Shown here piece by piece: positions 37,994 through 46,826 of a stretch of 64,000 bases of DNA. The notes under the pieces were generated by a model that made no database searches, had not been told where the DNA came from, and was given only the letters and a program-made list of their open reading frames with translations. Location of the stretch: assembly GCA_942492625.1 (NCBI GenBank), contig CALOFM010000040.1, positions 1 through 64,000 of the forward strand. The letters are read 5' to 3'. The DNA comes from Thiosymbion sp942492625. Lineage in GTDB: Bacteria > Pseudomonadota > Gammaproteobacteria > Chromatiales > Chromatiaceae. A program made the translations under genes and the position numbers. The first letter of the stretch is position 1. Each line of letters opens with the position of its first letter.

Positions 37994-38403
37994 GAAGCCG
38001 CTTCGCGGCAGAATTGCTAGATCGAGAGCGGTGATAAGCGCTATTCGTCACGCTGTGCATGTTGATCGAAGATCCGGCGCACCGTAGGAGCTGCCAGTCC
38101 GAGATCTGGCGCCGATTACCGCAGCCAATATGGCTCCCGCGACCCGCAGCTGGAGTATCGACGCCAGTCACCTCGTGGGTTGCCTCTAGGAATTCAGTCT
38201 CAACTTTTAGGTTTTCGTAGTTCTCGTCCTTCCTGGCGAAGTCCCGCGTTGCTTTCGCACGACGCTCTGGTCTAGGCTTGCGCTTAGAGGAGGCATCGCC
38301 GGGAACACTCGTAACCCACTGTTTTCTCGCTAATCTCACTCGCCCGTCCGGGCAAAAAAAGATATTTTCTGTATATAGGGTGTCGAGTCCAATACACGGG
38401 CTT

Positions 38404-38466
38404 GTCCAACAAACGGTTCAGATCGTGGCTCGCTTCGCTCGCACGATCTAACCTTATTCGTAGGGC
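38404..38466 (+). other. attC: attC-like site 3 (hybrid with the target)
   Basis: R'' GTCCAAC at 38404-38410 and the same L boxes; the last box is GTAGGGC (38460-38466), formed from the G of the cassette and the transposase gene. Confidence 0.7.
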
Positions 38467-39721
38467 AGGTCGGCACCGTCGTACTTGATCGCGATGGTGC
38501 CGTCCGGGTAATCGTGCACACACACCTTCTTGCGTCGCAGCCCTTTGGTGAGGTCGTTGGGCTCCAGCAGGTAGACGACCCGGTCGTACTGCACCGTGAG
38601 GCTGTTGGAGACCGTTCGCTCCTCCTGCCAGCTCAGGATCTCCTCGAGATCGTCGATCTCCGTGAGCGGTCGGTGCAGATCCTTCTTGCTGGCCGGCTCC
38701 TTGGCGAACTTGGCGTTGAAACGCTCCATGAAGGCCGGCAGAAAGGCGTTGGCCGCTTCCAGGGTGTCGATGCCTTCGAGCCGCAGCTCCTTGACCAGGC
38801 GGTCCTGCAGCGTCTTGTTCATGCGCTCCACGCGTCCCTTGGCCTGGGAGCTGTTGGCGTAGAGGATATCGATGTTGAGATCATGCAGGGCGCGGCCGAA
38901 CTGGGTCAGGCCGTTGCCGGTTGTGGCGCCGGTCTGATTGACCCGGAACACCGAATGCTTGTCGCTGTAGAAGGCCACCGGCTTGCCGTGGCATTCCAGG
39001 TAGCGCCGCGTGGCATGGAAGTAATCGAAGGTGCTCTCCGAGTCCACGAAGCGCAGCTCCATCAGCCGGCCTGTGGCATCGTCGATGTAGACCAGCAGTG
39101 TGCACTCGGGGCCGCGGTGCTCGAACCAATGGTGCTCGGAGCCGTCGATCTGAATCAGCTCCCCGAGACAGTCGCGGCGGTAGCGAGGCTGATGGACCGG
39201 TTTCGCTCGCTGCTTGCGGTCTTTCCAGATGCCGGCCTCGATCAGCCATCGGCGCAGCGTTTCCCGAGACAGGTGCACGTCGTGACGTTCGGCCAGCATC
39301 TCGGCGATCAGCGTCGGTCCGAAATCCACGTAGTGCTCGCGGATCAGCTCGACGATCCAGGTGTTAACGGAGTCTGCGTACGCCCGGTTGCTGCGTTTGC
39401 CGCGCTTCTTCGAGACGATCCCTCGGGGACCGTCACGTTCCAGGGCTGCCAGGAGCCGCCGGATTTGTCGCGGGGTGATGTTCAACTGCCGTCCCGCCTC
39501 GACTTGGGTGAGACGTCCTTCGCCAACGCGTTCGAGAATCGTCAGTCTGTCCAGCTCTGAAGCACTCATCGTTACCAGTTCGCTCATCGGCATGCCATCG
39601 GCCTCGGGTCGTGATCACACGACTGACGAAGCTGCCAGAACATGCCAAAGAGGACATTTCTAATGTGCTCAAAGCGGACATCTCTAAAATGCGCCTACAA
39701 CGCAATTGCGTATAATACTTT

Positions 39722-39783
39722 TTATGTAAAGTCACGTGTTATAGGCGTGGTGGCGACCGCTGGACGAACGGTACTTTACATAA
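39722..39783. repeat. inverted pair TTATGTAAAGT / ACTTTACATAA (copy 2)
   Basis: Arms 39722-39732 and 39773-39783. Same arms as 27170-27229, again just downstream of an Rpn-like gene. Confidence 0.6.
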
Positions 39784-39810
39784 TGCGAAAGCGCCTGTTT
39801 TGCAGCCCCT

Positions 39811-40718
39811 TCAATCGCCGATGACCTGCTCGATGCCGGCGGCTGTCAGCACCCGCTCGGACCACGCAAGCAACGTCCGGGCGTCGGCGCTCTCGATCCT
39901 GTGGCGCGCCGCCTCGGGCACCTCGCCGAATTTGAGCTGCAACTGGCGCAGCAGCATCATGGCTTCACCTTCCTGGCGGCCTTCCTCGCGTCCTTCCTGT
40001 TTGCCTTCCTGTTTGCCTTGTTGAATGAAGCGTTCGGCAAAGCTGCTCATGATCTCGGCCTCTTGGGGATACTCACGCTGGTATCTGACTCGTTCATTCT
40101 CGTTCAGATCCGCATAGATGTCGATAAAGTCAAGGTATTTCAGCTGCTTCTCCGGATCGGCCTCGAGGCTTGCCAGGCCCCGCACGGCGTGGGCATAGGC
40201 GTCGACCTTGCATGCTGCGGTGCGTAGCGCATGTTCGGCAGGTTCAGCCGCGCGACGATGTTGTCGCTGTTGCGATAGCGCTCGTAGGCAATGGTGGCCA
40301 GCTCGCAGGCCAGGAACCGGAAGCTGAGGTAGGTGTGACGCTCGCCGCCGAGGATCAGCTCGCGGCGAGGCGCCTGGCCGCGCAAAAAGATCACCACCGG
40401 GACCACGCGATCGGTCTCGAGCAGCTCGCCGAGGTCCAGGCAGTAATGCGCCAAGCGGTGGATGGAGAAGCGCCGCGGGTCGCTCTCCTCCTCGATCACG
40501 AACAATAGCGCTTCGCGCCGCCCGTCCGGCCACTGCACCAGCAGTGGCACATCGAGCTCCCGGAAGCGCTCGCCGAGCCGTTCCTTGAGCTGCTCCTGAC
40601 GCACCGGCAGCACTTCGGCGTCGGCGAGCATGTCTGCCGTCTCCTCGGCCGCAAAGAAGGCCAGGGCCTGGTGCGGATAGTCCAGGATCAGGTTTTTGAA
40701 ATTCTGGTCGTGGGTCAT
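39811..40718 (-). pseudogene. Rpn-like nuclease (PD-(D/E)XK, DUF4351), one frameshift
   Basis: Relative of the RpnA-type recombination-promoting nucleases. ATG 40718 starts MTHDQNFKNLILDYPHQALA; the nuclease core includes VPLLVQWPDGRREALLFVIE and FSIHRLAHYCLDLGELLETD. Near 40220 the frame shifts: AACKVDAYAHAVRGLASLEA continues in the next frame through YREYPQEAEIMSSFAERF, a Gln/Glu/Gly repeat zone (QGKQEGKQEGREEGRQEG) and the DUF4351-type end LQLKFGEVPEAARHRIESAD. A single base change would restore a ~300-residue protein, so it may be a sequencing error. It is divergent from the WGR gene at 40802 with an 83-base shared promoter. Confidence 0.75.
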
Positions 40719-40760
40719 GGGTCGATCTTAACCGATCCATCGGCCCTGACGATCGGTGCG

Positions 40761-40801
40761 GGCTCACCGGATGAGCCACTACAGGATGTAGGCTGCACAC
40801 C
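40761..40801 (+). promoter_or_regulatory. conserved 41-nt WGR leader hairpin (copy 3)
   Basis: GGCTC (40761-40765), ACCGGAT, GAGCC (40773-40777), start codon at 40802. It lies in the bidirectional promoter region with the Rpn-like gene. Confidence 0.55.
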
Positions 40802-41074
40802 ATGGCAGAAGCGTCGCAGCATCACGCATGGGTCCATCCGGCGAAGGCCCGCTACTACCAGGTCCACCTGGACCGGGACCTGTTCGGCGACTGGACCCTG
40901 CGCAAGGTCTGGGGTGGCATCGGCTCCTCCCGGGGCCGGATGCACAACACCGCCGTCCCGTCCTACGACGAGGGCGTCGAGCAGATCCGCGCGATCGCCA
41001 AGCGACGCGGCCAGCGCGGCTATGAATGCGTCTCTCGCCCGCCCCGGCAGCAATCCGGATCGCAAGGTCCCTGA
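40802..41074 (+). CDS. small WGR-domain protein (copy 3)
   Basis: 90 residues, a single WGR domain: KARYYQVHLDRDLFGDWTLR then KVWGGIGSSRGR with the W-G pair, and SYDEGVEQIRAIAKRRGQRG. About 75% identical by eye to the protein at 5072 over the domain. The C-terminus is short and variable. Divergent pairing with an Rpn-like nuclease, repeated at 28 kb, suggests the two proteins act or move together. Confidence 0.8.
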   Translation: MAEASQHHAWVHPAKARYYQVHLDRDLFGDWTLRKVWGGIGSSRGRMHNTAVPSYDEGVEQIRAIAKRRGQRGYECVSRPPRQQSGSQGP

Positions 41075-41483
41075 TCCGACCCTCGAGGGGCATGATGAGC
41101 CACCCCCGAGGGAAAATTCATAGAGTACGTTCGAATATCGTGCTTAACCTATACGGAAAGTATGTGAGTTATTAATCTCACAAACTACTTTATCATGGGT
41201 GTCGAACCGTCACCGTACGACAGTTCGATGGCGTGCCTCCCACGTGGTCTTTCCCCTGAATCCGAAGCGCCGGGAACCGAGGGTTCCCGCAATCTTTCGA
41301 CCAAACTTAAGCCAGCGTCCCTAACCCGTTGTCAGCGAACCCGGACAACAGCTCTTCCCACAGCCTATCCACAGAAGCGGTCACAGCAACTGTGGAGAGG
41401 TTTTCACGTCAGGTCCGCAACGCGGTGACGCTCGGCGGCGGGGTTTCAACCCCGGTTCTGCGCAAAGCGTTCTACCTCGCCTC
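41075..41483. other. intergenic, repeat shared with 5.6 kb
   Basis: No gene was seen. 41262-41405 resembles 5612-5763. It contains CCACAGCCTATCCACAG and, inverted, CAACTGTGGAGAG, close to DnaA-box-like and hairpin-forming sequence. It lies after the SWIM/SNF2 operon on the minus strand and after the WGR gene on the plus strand, so it may serve as a terminator for both. Confidence 0.45.
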
Positions 41484-42320
41484 CTACAGAACCCCCTTGT
41501 TCTTCTCGCGCACGCGCAGATAGAGCTCCTGCATGACCTCGATGAAGGATGCCTCCTTGCCCCAGAAGGCCGGGTAGTCGCCCCCCTTTTTGATCAGTAT
41601 GGCCGGCACCGCGGCGGGCGTGGCTGGCTCGATCTCGCTCGGCAGGCGTTTTTTGCCGTGCCAGAAGGCGTGGTAGTCCGGGGTCGAGGTTGCGGCCGCC
41701 GGGCGGGTGAAAAAGGACTCCGCCGGAGCGGGGTCCGGTGACTCCTCGACCAAGAGCACAGCCAGAGCCTTGCCCAGGGGTGTTGCGCTCAGAACCTGGC
41801 GGAGATGTTCGCGTGGCAGGCCACGCAGCTCGAACAGCAGGAAGGGATCGCTGTCCAACCGGCCCGCCAGGCGGTAGTAGGCGCCGGCGATGTGCTTGCA
41901 GGGATTGGCGTAGTCCGGGCAGGAGCAGTCGGTCAGCGCAAAATCCTTGCGGCTGTGGGGCAGGAGGTGGAGCTTTACATCGGCGAAGGCGTCGTCGATG
42001 TTATCGGGCATCTCGTTCATGAGGAGCTTCGAGACCAGCGCGGCATTGCTCCCCAGATGGGCGATGGCCTTGGCCCAGTCTCCGGTCGGAATCGGCGCCA
42101 TCCGGATCCTGGTCTTGTAGCGGGGTTCCTTGTAGACCCCGTAGTAGGGATTGACGTTGCCGCGCACGGTTGCGGTCACCATGCCGTCGGCAATGTCGAA
42201 GTCGAGGATGCGGCGGTCGCCGCTGTAGCCCTTGCCCCGCTGCAGCCGGCCGCTGTCGGTGAAACCCTCCAGCGCCTCGATGAATCGCTGCCCCCACCAG
42301 GTCCTGCCGAGCTTTGCCAT
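41484..42320 (-). CDS. SWIM zinc-finger protein
   Basis: 278-residue partner of the SNF2 helicase. ATG 42320 overlaps the helicase stop (TGATG). N-terminal domain: LGRTWWGQRFIEALEGF...GDRRILDFDIADGMVTATVRG. The SWIM motif C-x-C-x(n)-C-x-H is CSCPDYANPCKHIAGAYY near residue 133, expected to bind zinc and nucleic acid or protein. The rest (FFELRGLPREHLRQVL-like region) follows the family. A longer frame upstream of 42320 is the shadow of the helicase gene. Confidence 0.85.
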   Translation of the reverse strand: MAKLGRTWWGQRFIEALEGFTDSGRLQRGKGYSGDRRILDFDIADGMVTATVRGNVNPYYGVYKEPRYKTRIRMAPIPTGDWAKAIAHLGSNAALVSKLLMNEMPDNIDDAFADVKLHLLPHSRKDFALTDCSCPDYANPCKHIAGAYYRLAGRLDSDPFLLFELRGLPREHLRQVLSATPLGKALAVLLVEESPDPAPAESFFTRPAAATSTPDYHAFWHGKKRLPSEIEPATPAAVPAILIKKGGDYPAFWGKEASFIEVMQELYLRVREKNKGVL

Positions 42321-45300
42321 CAGTCCATCACCGCTTCGCGATTGAGGCGGATCAGCTCCTTGAAGCGGTCGTTGTCGAGCCGGGTCAGCCAGGACTCGTC
42401 GTTGCCGACGATGGCGCCGGCCAGCGCCTTCTTCTCCTCGATCATGTCGTTGATCCGCTCCTCCAGGGTGCCGAGGGTGACGAACTTGTGCACGAAAACG
42501 TTCTTCTCCTGGCCGATCCGGAAGGCCCGGTCGCTGGCCTGGTCCTCGACCGCCGGGTTCCACCAGCGGTCGAAGTGGAAGACGTGGTTGGCCTTGGTGA
42601 GTGTAATGCCGACGCCGCCGGCCTTGAGCGAGAGCACGAAGATCGAGGGCTCGCTCTCGGGGTCCTGAAATGCCTCGATCATGGCCTCGCGCCGGCCGCG
42701 GGAGGTCCCGCCGTGCAGGTAGTAGGTATTGTAGCCCAAGCCCTGCTTGAGCAGCTTCTCCAGCTGACTGCCGACCTCGGTGAACTGGGAGAAGATCAGC
42801 ACGCTGTCGCCCTCGGTCATGACCTCCTCGAGCATCTCTCCCAGGCGCTCCAGCTTGTGGGAACGCTCGGGGGTGAAGGCGCTGCCGTCCTGCAGGAACT
42901 GGGCGGGGTGGTTGCAGATTTGCTTGAGCTTCATCAGGGTCGAGAGCATCAGGCCCTGGCGCTCGATGCCTTCCTTCTCCTCGAGCTGGCGCTCCACGTC
43001 ACGCACCACCGACTCGTAGAGGGCCGCCTGCTCCTTGCTGAGGTTGCAGTATTGGATAGCCTCCACCTTGTCCGGCAGGTCCTTGATGATGGCCTTGTCG
43101 GTCTTGACCCGGCGCAAGATGAAGGGCTCCACCAAGCGCTTGAGGGTCGCGGTCTGAACCGGGTCGTTGTCGCGTTGGACCGGGAGCTCGAAGCGCTTGC
43201 GGAACCTGGCCTGAGTATCCAGGTAGCCGGGGTTGACGAAGTTGAAGATGGACCAGAGGTCGGTCAAGCGGTTCTCGACCGGGGTTCCCGTCAGGGCGAG
43301 CCGATGTCCGGCCTTGAGCTTGAGCACGGCCTTGGTCTGGGCGGCCTTGGGGTTCTTGATGTTTTGCGCCTCGTCGAGGACAACGCGGTGCCAGTCCACG
43401 GCGCTGAAGAGATTCTGGTCCAGCCGCGCCAACGCGTAGGAAGTGATGACCATGGCCTTGTCCTCGGCGAGTCGGCGGAAGGCATTTAGGTCGCGCTCCC
43501 GGCCGGGACCGTGGTGGATGAGGGTCCCAAGGTGCGGGGCGAACTTCTCGATCTCCTTGGACCAGTTGCCGAGGACAGAAGTGGGCGCGACCAGCAGCGT
43601 CGGCGCGAGACCATCGTCGCCCTCCCGCTCCTGCACCAGACGGGCGATGACCTGCATGGTCTTGCCCAGTCCCATGTCATCGGCCAGACAGCCGTTCAGG
43701 CCGAGCTGCTCCAGGAACCGCAGCCAGGCGACGCCACGCTTCTGGTAGTCGCGCAGCTGCGCGTTCAGTTGCGGCAGGTCCGCAATGGGCTCCAGGCGGC
43801 TGCGGTCGCGCAGCCTGTCCAGCATTGCAGACAGGGCGTCGTCGCGGTCGACCTCGAAGGCGTCGTCGGTGGCGGTGCGCTGCAACAGCTTCTGGATGCT
43901 CATCTCCGGGGTTTCGCCCCCGTGCTCCCGCCAGAAGGCGAGCATCTCCTGCATCTTGTCCCGGTCGAGCTCGACCCACTGGCCGCGGAACTGCACCAGG
44001 GGACTCTTGGCCTCGACCAGACGCTGCCATTCCTCCGCGCTGACCACCTGGTCGCCGATGGCGAGCTGGTAGCTGTACTGGATCAGGTTATCGAGGTTGA
44101 CGTGGCCGCTGCCCGTGGACGCCCCGCTCGCGGACTTCGAGGGCGAGGAGCGCAGGCGGATCTTCACGCGGCGCCGCCCCTGGGGTGTCCACCAGGCGGG
44201 GACGATGATCTTGAATCCGGCGTCCTCCAGCACCCAGGCGGATTCCTTGAGGAAGTCGAAGGCCTCGTCCAAGTCCAGGGCCACTGTCCGGGGCTCGGCG
44301 GTGTCGAGGCCCGCCCAGAGCATGGGGACCATGCGGGCGGCGAGCCCCAGATTGAGCAGGAGGTGGGTCTCGAAGTCCTTTCCCAGTTGGTGGCGCATCC
44401 GTTGTCTCTCTTTCTTGGACGAGGACCAGTAGTCCGATAGCGCCAGACGCTGGGAGGGGTCGTCCTTGGGGACGGCGACGAAGTGCAACGACCAATCCTC
44501 TTCTCCGCCGTCCGGCGGCTCCACGAGCCGGAAGCCCAGTGTGAAGGCGGCATCCCGCTCGGCGCCGATGATCCGCCGGCGCCACTGTTGCCATTGCCGG
44601 TAGCCCTCCATGGCCTGCTCGGCGCTCTTCCAAGGCCTGATCCGCGGGTCGACGCATGCGGTGAGCGGGCTGTTGTCGATCCTCTTCGCGAACACGGCCG
44701 GCAGCGGGGTTTGGCGGACGATTCGATCCAGCAGAACCTCCGCGCAGTGCCGCAGCAGGCCCTCCCCTTCCATCAGTCCTCCCGGTGCGCAGGCGCAAGC
44801 GCCCGGCATCCTGTCGCAGGCATCGGCGATCAGCTGCTCGTACTGGTCCGATGCCCATTGCCAGGACCCATAGAGCTCGAACGGCGGCAGCTTGCGCTTG
44901 CCTTTCGGTCTAGGCGGTTGGTGATAGATCAGGGCGGGCAGGTACTGATCCCGCACCAAGAGGCGCTTGAGCCCCTGTGTGAACCAGTACCAGAACAGGA
45001 AGTCGCTGCCGGGCTGAACGTCCTCGGCCCGGTAAAACGATAGGAAATGGATCTCGGCGAGCTGCCTGACGGGATGGTCGAGGCGCTGGCAGTCCACGCG
45101 CCACGGTCGCAGGGTCGTCTGCGCCTCATCGACGGCTTCCGGCCAGTACTTCGCCAGCTGGGGCGACGGCAGCGGAGCGTCCGGCGCGCTTGGCAGGTGG
45201 ATGGTGCAGGAATCCAGCGCATCGCGGAGCTGAAGCGCGGACGGCTTCGCGCCGAGTGCCTCGAGCAACGCGGACCAGGCCTCCCTGGGTAGACTGAACG

Positions 45301-45430
45301 GATGGACCGGGGCACCTCTGCCGTGCCTTGCAGGCGTGCGCTTCAGCGTCTCCGCCCACAGTCTGAACGATCCCCCTTGGAGAAAGCTGTCGGTGGTCTC
45401 TGGGAGCCAGAAGGCGTGGAGGATCTTCAT
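42320..45430 (-). CDS. SNF2-family DNA translocase
   Basis: 1036-residue SWI2/SNF2 ATPase. The N-terminal ~480 residues form the DUF3670-like region; the ATPase spans ~565-1020. Motifs: LADDMGLGKTMQ (Walker A, near 585), TLLVAPTSVLGNW, VVLDEAQNIKNP (Walker B, near 680), LALTGTPVENRLTDLW, then VLIFSQFTEVGSQLEKLL, VFVLSLKAGGVGITL-type and VEDQASDRAFRIGQ (helicase motifs V-VI). It is translationally coupled to the SWIM protein. Such pairs are common in bacteria with unproven roles, chromatin-like or defence. A second SNF2 tail lies at 49238. Confidence 0.93.
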   Translation of the reverse strand: MKILHAFWLPETTDSFLQGGSFRLWAETLKRTPARHGRGAPVHPFSLPREAWSALLEALGAKPSALQLRDALDSCTIHLPSAPDAPLPSPQLAKYWPEAVDEAQTTLRPWRVDCQRLDHPVRQLAEIHFLSFYRAEDVQPGSDFLFWYWFTQGLKRLLVRDQYLPALIYHQPPRPKGKRKLPPFELYGSWQWASDQYEQLIADACDRMPGACACAPGGLMEGEGLLRHCAEVLLDRIVRQTPLPAVFAKRIDNSPLTACVDPRIRPWKSAEQAMEGYRQWQQWRRRIIGAERDAAFTLGFRLVEPPDGGEEDWSLHFVAVPKDDPSQRLALSDYWSSSKKERQRMRHQLGKDFETHLLLNLGLAARMVPMLWAGLDTAEPRTVALDLDEAFDFLKESAWVLEDAGFKIIVPAWWTPQGRRRVKIRLRSSPSKSASGASTGSGHVNLDNLIQYSYQLAIGDQVVSAEEWQRLVEAKSPLVQFRGQWVELDRDKMQEMLAFWREHGGETPEMSIQKLLQRTATDDAFEVDRDDALSAMLDRLRDRSRLEPIADLPQLNAQLRDYQKRGVAWLRFLEQLGLNGCLADDMGLGKTMQVIARLVQEREGDDGLAPTLLVAPTSVLGNWSKEIEKFAPHLGTLIHHGPGRERDLNAFRRLAEDKAMVITSYALARLDQNLFSAVDWHRVVLDEAQNIKNPKAAQTKAVLKLKAGHRLALTGTPVENRLTDLWSIFNFVNPGYLDTQARFRKRFELPVQRDNDPVQTATLKRLVEPFILRRVKTDKAIIKDLPDKVEAIQYCNLSKEQAALYESVVRDVERQLEEKEGIERQGLMLSTLMKLKQICNHPAQFLQDGSAFTPERSHKLERLGEMLEEVMTEGDSVLIFSQFTEVGSQLEKLLKQGLGYNTYYLHGGTSRGRREAMIEAFQDPESEPSIFVLSLKAGGVGITLTKANHVFHFDRWWNPAVEDQASDRAFRIGQEKNVFVHKFVTLGTLEERINDMIEEKKALAGAIVGNDESWLTRLDNDRFKELIRLNREAVMD

Positions 45431-45635
45431 GGGGGGTTTGGCCCAAGTCGCCGATTTTGTGCACTAAGATGGGCTCCGGTCTTGCGCCGTACATCCATCA
45501 CGACAATTCCGACACTTGCTGGTTTGAACGGAGCTGTCAACAGCGTCTGACGACCTGGGTCGCGGACCGACACGAGGCCGACTGAGGCCACATCGGCGGA
45601 GTACGCTTGGCCCTATAGATGCGCGGTGCCCGGCC
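45431..45635. other. intergenic
   Basis: Upstream region of the SNF2 operon. A GGGTTTGGCCCAAG stretch at 45425-45438 is reminiscent of the palindromic repeat family, but it is too short to assign. Confidence 0.35.
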
Positions 45636-45911
45636 TCAATGCACCTCCCGGCTCCCCCACCCTGCGCGGTGACTCCGCAGCTGCCGCAAGAGCTCCTCCT
45701 TTCCTTCCATCACCCGCACCAGGGACTCGTCCACTGACTCCTCGTCGTCGGCGTCAGAGACCCACGCAGCACCAAAACCGCCAAGCCATTCCCGCTGGGC
45801 CTCGATGTCGTTTAACGGCGGAAAGAACTCCGGTTCGCGAACGCCTCTTGAGAAAACCGCCCATCCAGCGGCATACCAACCGATCTCTTCTACGGTGTAC
45901 GGGAGGGACAT
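45636..45911 (-). CDS. small acidic hypothetical protein
   Basis: 91 residues, ATG 45911 after GAGGA. Sequence MSLPYTVEEIGWYAAGWAVF, then FFPPLNDIEAQREWLGGFGA and an acidic run DADDEESVDES. No family recognised. It follows the nuclease fragment on the same strand. Confidence 0.5.
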   Translation of the reverse strand: MSLPYTVEEIGWYAAGWAVFSRGVREPEFFPPLNDIEAQREWLGGFGAAWVSDADDEESVDESLVRVMEGKEELLRQLRSHRAGWGSREVH

Positions 45912-45960
45912 CTTAAATCCTCGACCTGACGATGACCAGGGATCATATTTCGCCGACGTC

Positions 45961-46235
45961 TTACCGCCGCCGCCACTTCCAGGGCGGCACTGGATCCGGG
46001 TCCTGCCACAACCCTTTTCCTTCCCTTCGCGCCTTACCCTCGGCTGCTTCGTAGAGCGCTTGATCGACGTCGCTCTGCTCGTGCGCGTACTTCCGGTACC
46101 ACCAGCACATCCCCTTGCGCACAAGCGCAAGGTTCACGTCGCCCTCGCCGTCGATCACCTTCCCGACGATTCGCTCCCACCGATCCCGCTTGTCCCATTC
46201 GATGGTGACGGCCTCTCCCCCGACATGCTCCAAGA
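45961..46235 (-). pseudogene. thermonuclease (SNase-like) C-terminal fragment
   Basis: The C-terminal half of a staphylococcal-nuclease-type protein: EAVTIEWDKRDRWERIVGKV, VNLALVRKGMCWWYRKYAHE and the tail GLWQDPDPVPPWKWRRR. The N-terminal half, with the calcium site and first catalytic Arg, is missing. The break falls exactly at the palindromic repeat 46236-46304, which supplies an accidental new start. Confidence 0.8.
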
Positions 46236-46304
46236 GGGGGTTTTTGGCCCAAACCGTCAAATATGCTTAGCAACACATATTCGGCGGTTTGGGCAGAGAA
46301 CCCC
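46236..46304. repeat. palindromic repeat, copy with variant right arm
   Basis: GGGGGTTTTTGGCCCAAACC, GTCAAATATG, loop, CATATTCGGCGG, TTTGGGC. About 30 pairs if the outer G/C runs are counted. The closest relative is 48957-49023; half-copies lie at 1850 and 2147. It separates a nuclease fragment from a Tn3 tnpA fragment. Confidence 0.7.
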
Positions 46305-46707
46305 GACACCAATCGGCGACAGCGGATTGCAGATGGCGGCTGTCCTGGTCTTGGGGGACGACCTCGTTTTGCAGCCATTTCCGGAGCTGCTCCTCATCAG
46401 CAACCGTGATCGGACGAAACCCGAGAAAGGCCCGGATCTGTTCACGGTCACGCTGGCTGCTCCGCCCCTTCAGGTCGTAGTCGAACCAAGCCGTTGGCAG
46501 GACGAATAGCTGTTCACCGATGAACGCTAACACGGAGTCCGGAACATCCTTGTGGTGATGGGGAAACCGACCGTTGAGCTGGAAGAATTTGACCAGAACT
46601 GCAACGCCGATACTCCCCCGTTCGGTACGGTTGGCGAGGAGTCCCCGCTCAGCCGCGATGAGAGTCCAATGCTCGACCAGTTCCTGCTCGTCCCAACATC
46701 GCTTCAT
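46305..46707 (-). pseudogene. tnpA: Tn3-family transposase TnpA, N-terminal fragment
   Basis: ATG 46707 starts MKRCWDEQELVEHWTLIAAE, followed by VAVLVKFFQLNGRFPHHHKD and REQIRAFLGFRPITVADEEQ, the DUF4158 N-terminal domain of Tn3 transposases. About 135 codons remain; the frame is cut by the palindromic repeat at 46304. The transposon end lies just upstream at 46773-46826. Confidence 0.8.
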
Positions 46708-46772
46708 CGTGCCGCCACCTTCAAAATGCCAAAGGTGGTGATCGTACCGGGGACCAGAGCAGAAGGATGCAG

Positions 46773-46826
46773 TATTAGCGGATGCTCATATGGCGGCTCA
46801 TGACAGCTTCGCTCCTATTGGGCCAA
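46773..46826 (-). repeat. Tn3-type transposon end motif
   Basis: Minus strand: TTGGCCCAATAGGAGCGAAG, CTGTCATGAGCCGCCATATG, AGCATCCGCTAATA. Similar ~50-bp blocks occur at 47173 (plus), 47394 (minus) and 57111 (minus), with a short piece at 27089 (minus). The GTCATGAG...CGCTAA portion resembles a 38-bp Tn3 terminal repeat. Confidence 0.55.

Larger units (their letters stand above)
37101..38459 (+). repeat. three tandem integron-type gene cassettes
   Basis: Three near-identical units: 37101-37572 (472 bp), 37573-37986 (414 bp) and 37987-38459 (473 bp). Units 1 and 3 start GTTGGAC; unit 2 lacks the first 60 bases and starts GTTACGC. Each unit ends with an attC-like palindrome. No long conserved reading frame is shared, so the cassettes look ORF-less. 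The array sits at G/TAGGGC in the host gene, a 6-of-7 match to the core site GTTRRRY, which fits integrase-mediated insertion at a secondary site. No integron integrase gene is in the window. Confidence 0.75.
36903..39593 (-). pseudogene. ISNCY-type transposase split by gene cassettes
   Basis: DDE transposase in two exact parts: codons 1-378 at 39593-38460 and the last 65 codons at 37100-36903. Part one has a helix-turn-helix (RLTQVEAGRQLNITPRQIRR), the core with Asp in ELIQIDGSEHHW, Asp in VAFYSDKHSVFR and Glu in KGRVERMNKTLQ, and stops at DGADLPY. Part two resumes SVFDKVRQVKQADIVSNKHL and ends RERFRETNPAAL. Joining the parts restores ADLPY-SVFDK with no missing or added base. As it stands the protein would end one residue into the insert. 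Confidence 0.85.
36776..39683 (-). mobile_element. ISNCY-type element interrupted by a cassette array
   Basis: Terminal inverted repeats at 36776-36808 and 39652-39683 (AGATGTCC, then GCAC(G/A)TTAGAAATGTCC). The single transposase gene is split by a 1359-bp insert (37101-38459). Without the insert the element would be about 1.55 kb. Confidence 0.75.

Noticed and set aside
37101..38459. CRISPR array
   Set aside because: Three units of 414-473 bp are far too long for repeat-spacer units and are identical throughout.
37101..38459. IS200/IS605-type non-autonomous element
   Set aside because: Hairpin ends and lack of target duplication would fit, but the complete attC box structure and the G/T insertion point fit a cassette better.
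41330..41405. Replication origin with DnaA boxes
   Set aside because: TATCCACAG-like words occur, but only two imperfect boxes and no dnaA/dnaN or AT-rich unwinding region.
42314..44440. Long plus-strand frames (391 and 309 codons) over the SNF2 gene
   Set aside because: Shadows; the minus-strand helicase motifs are unambiguous.
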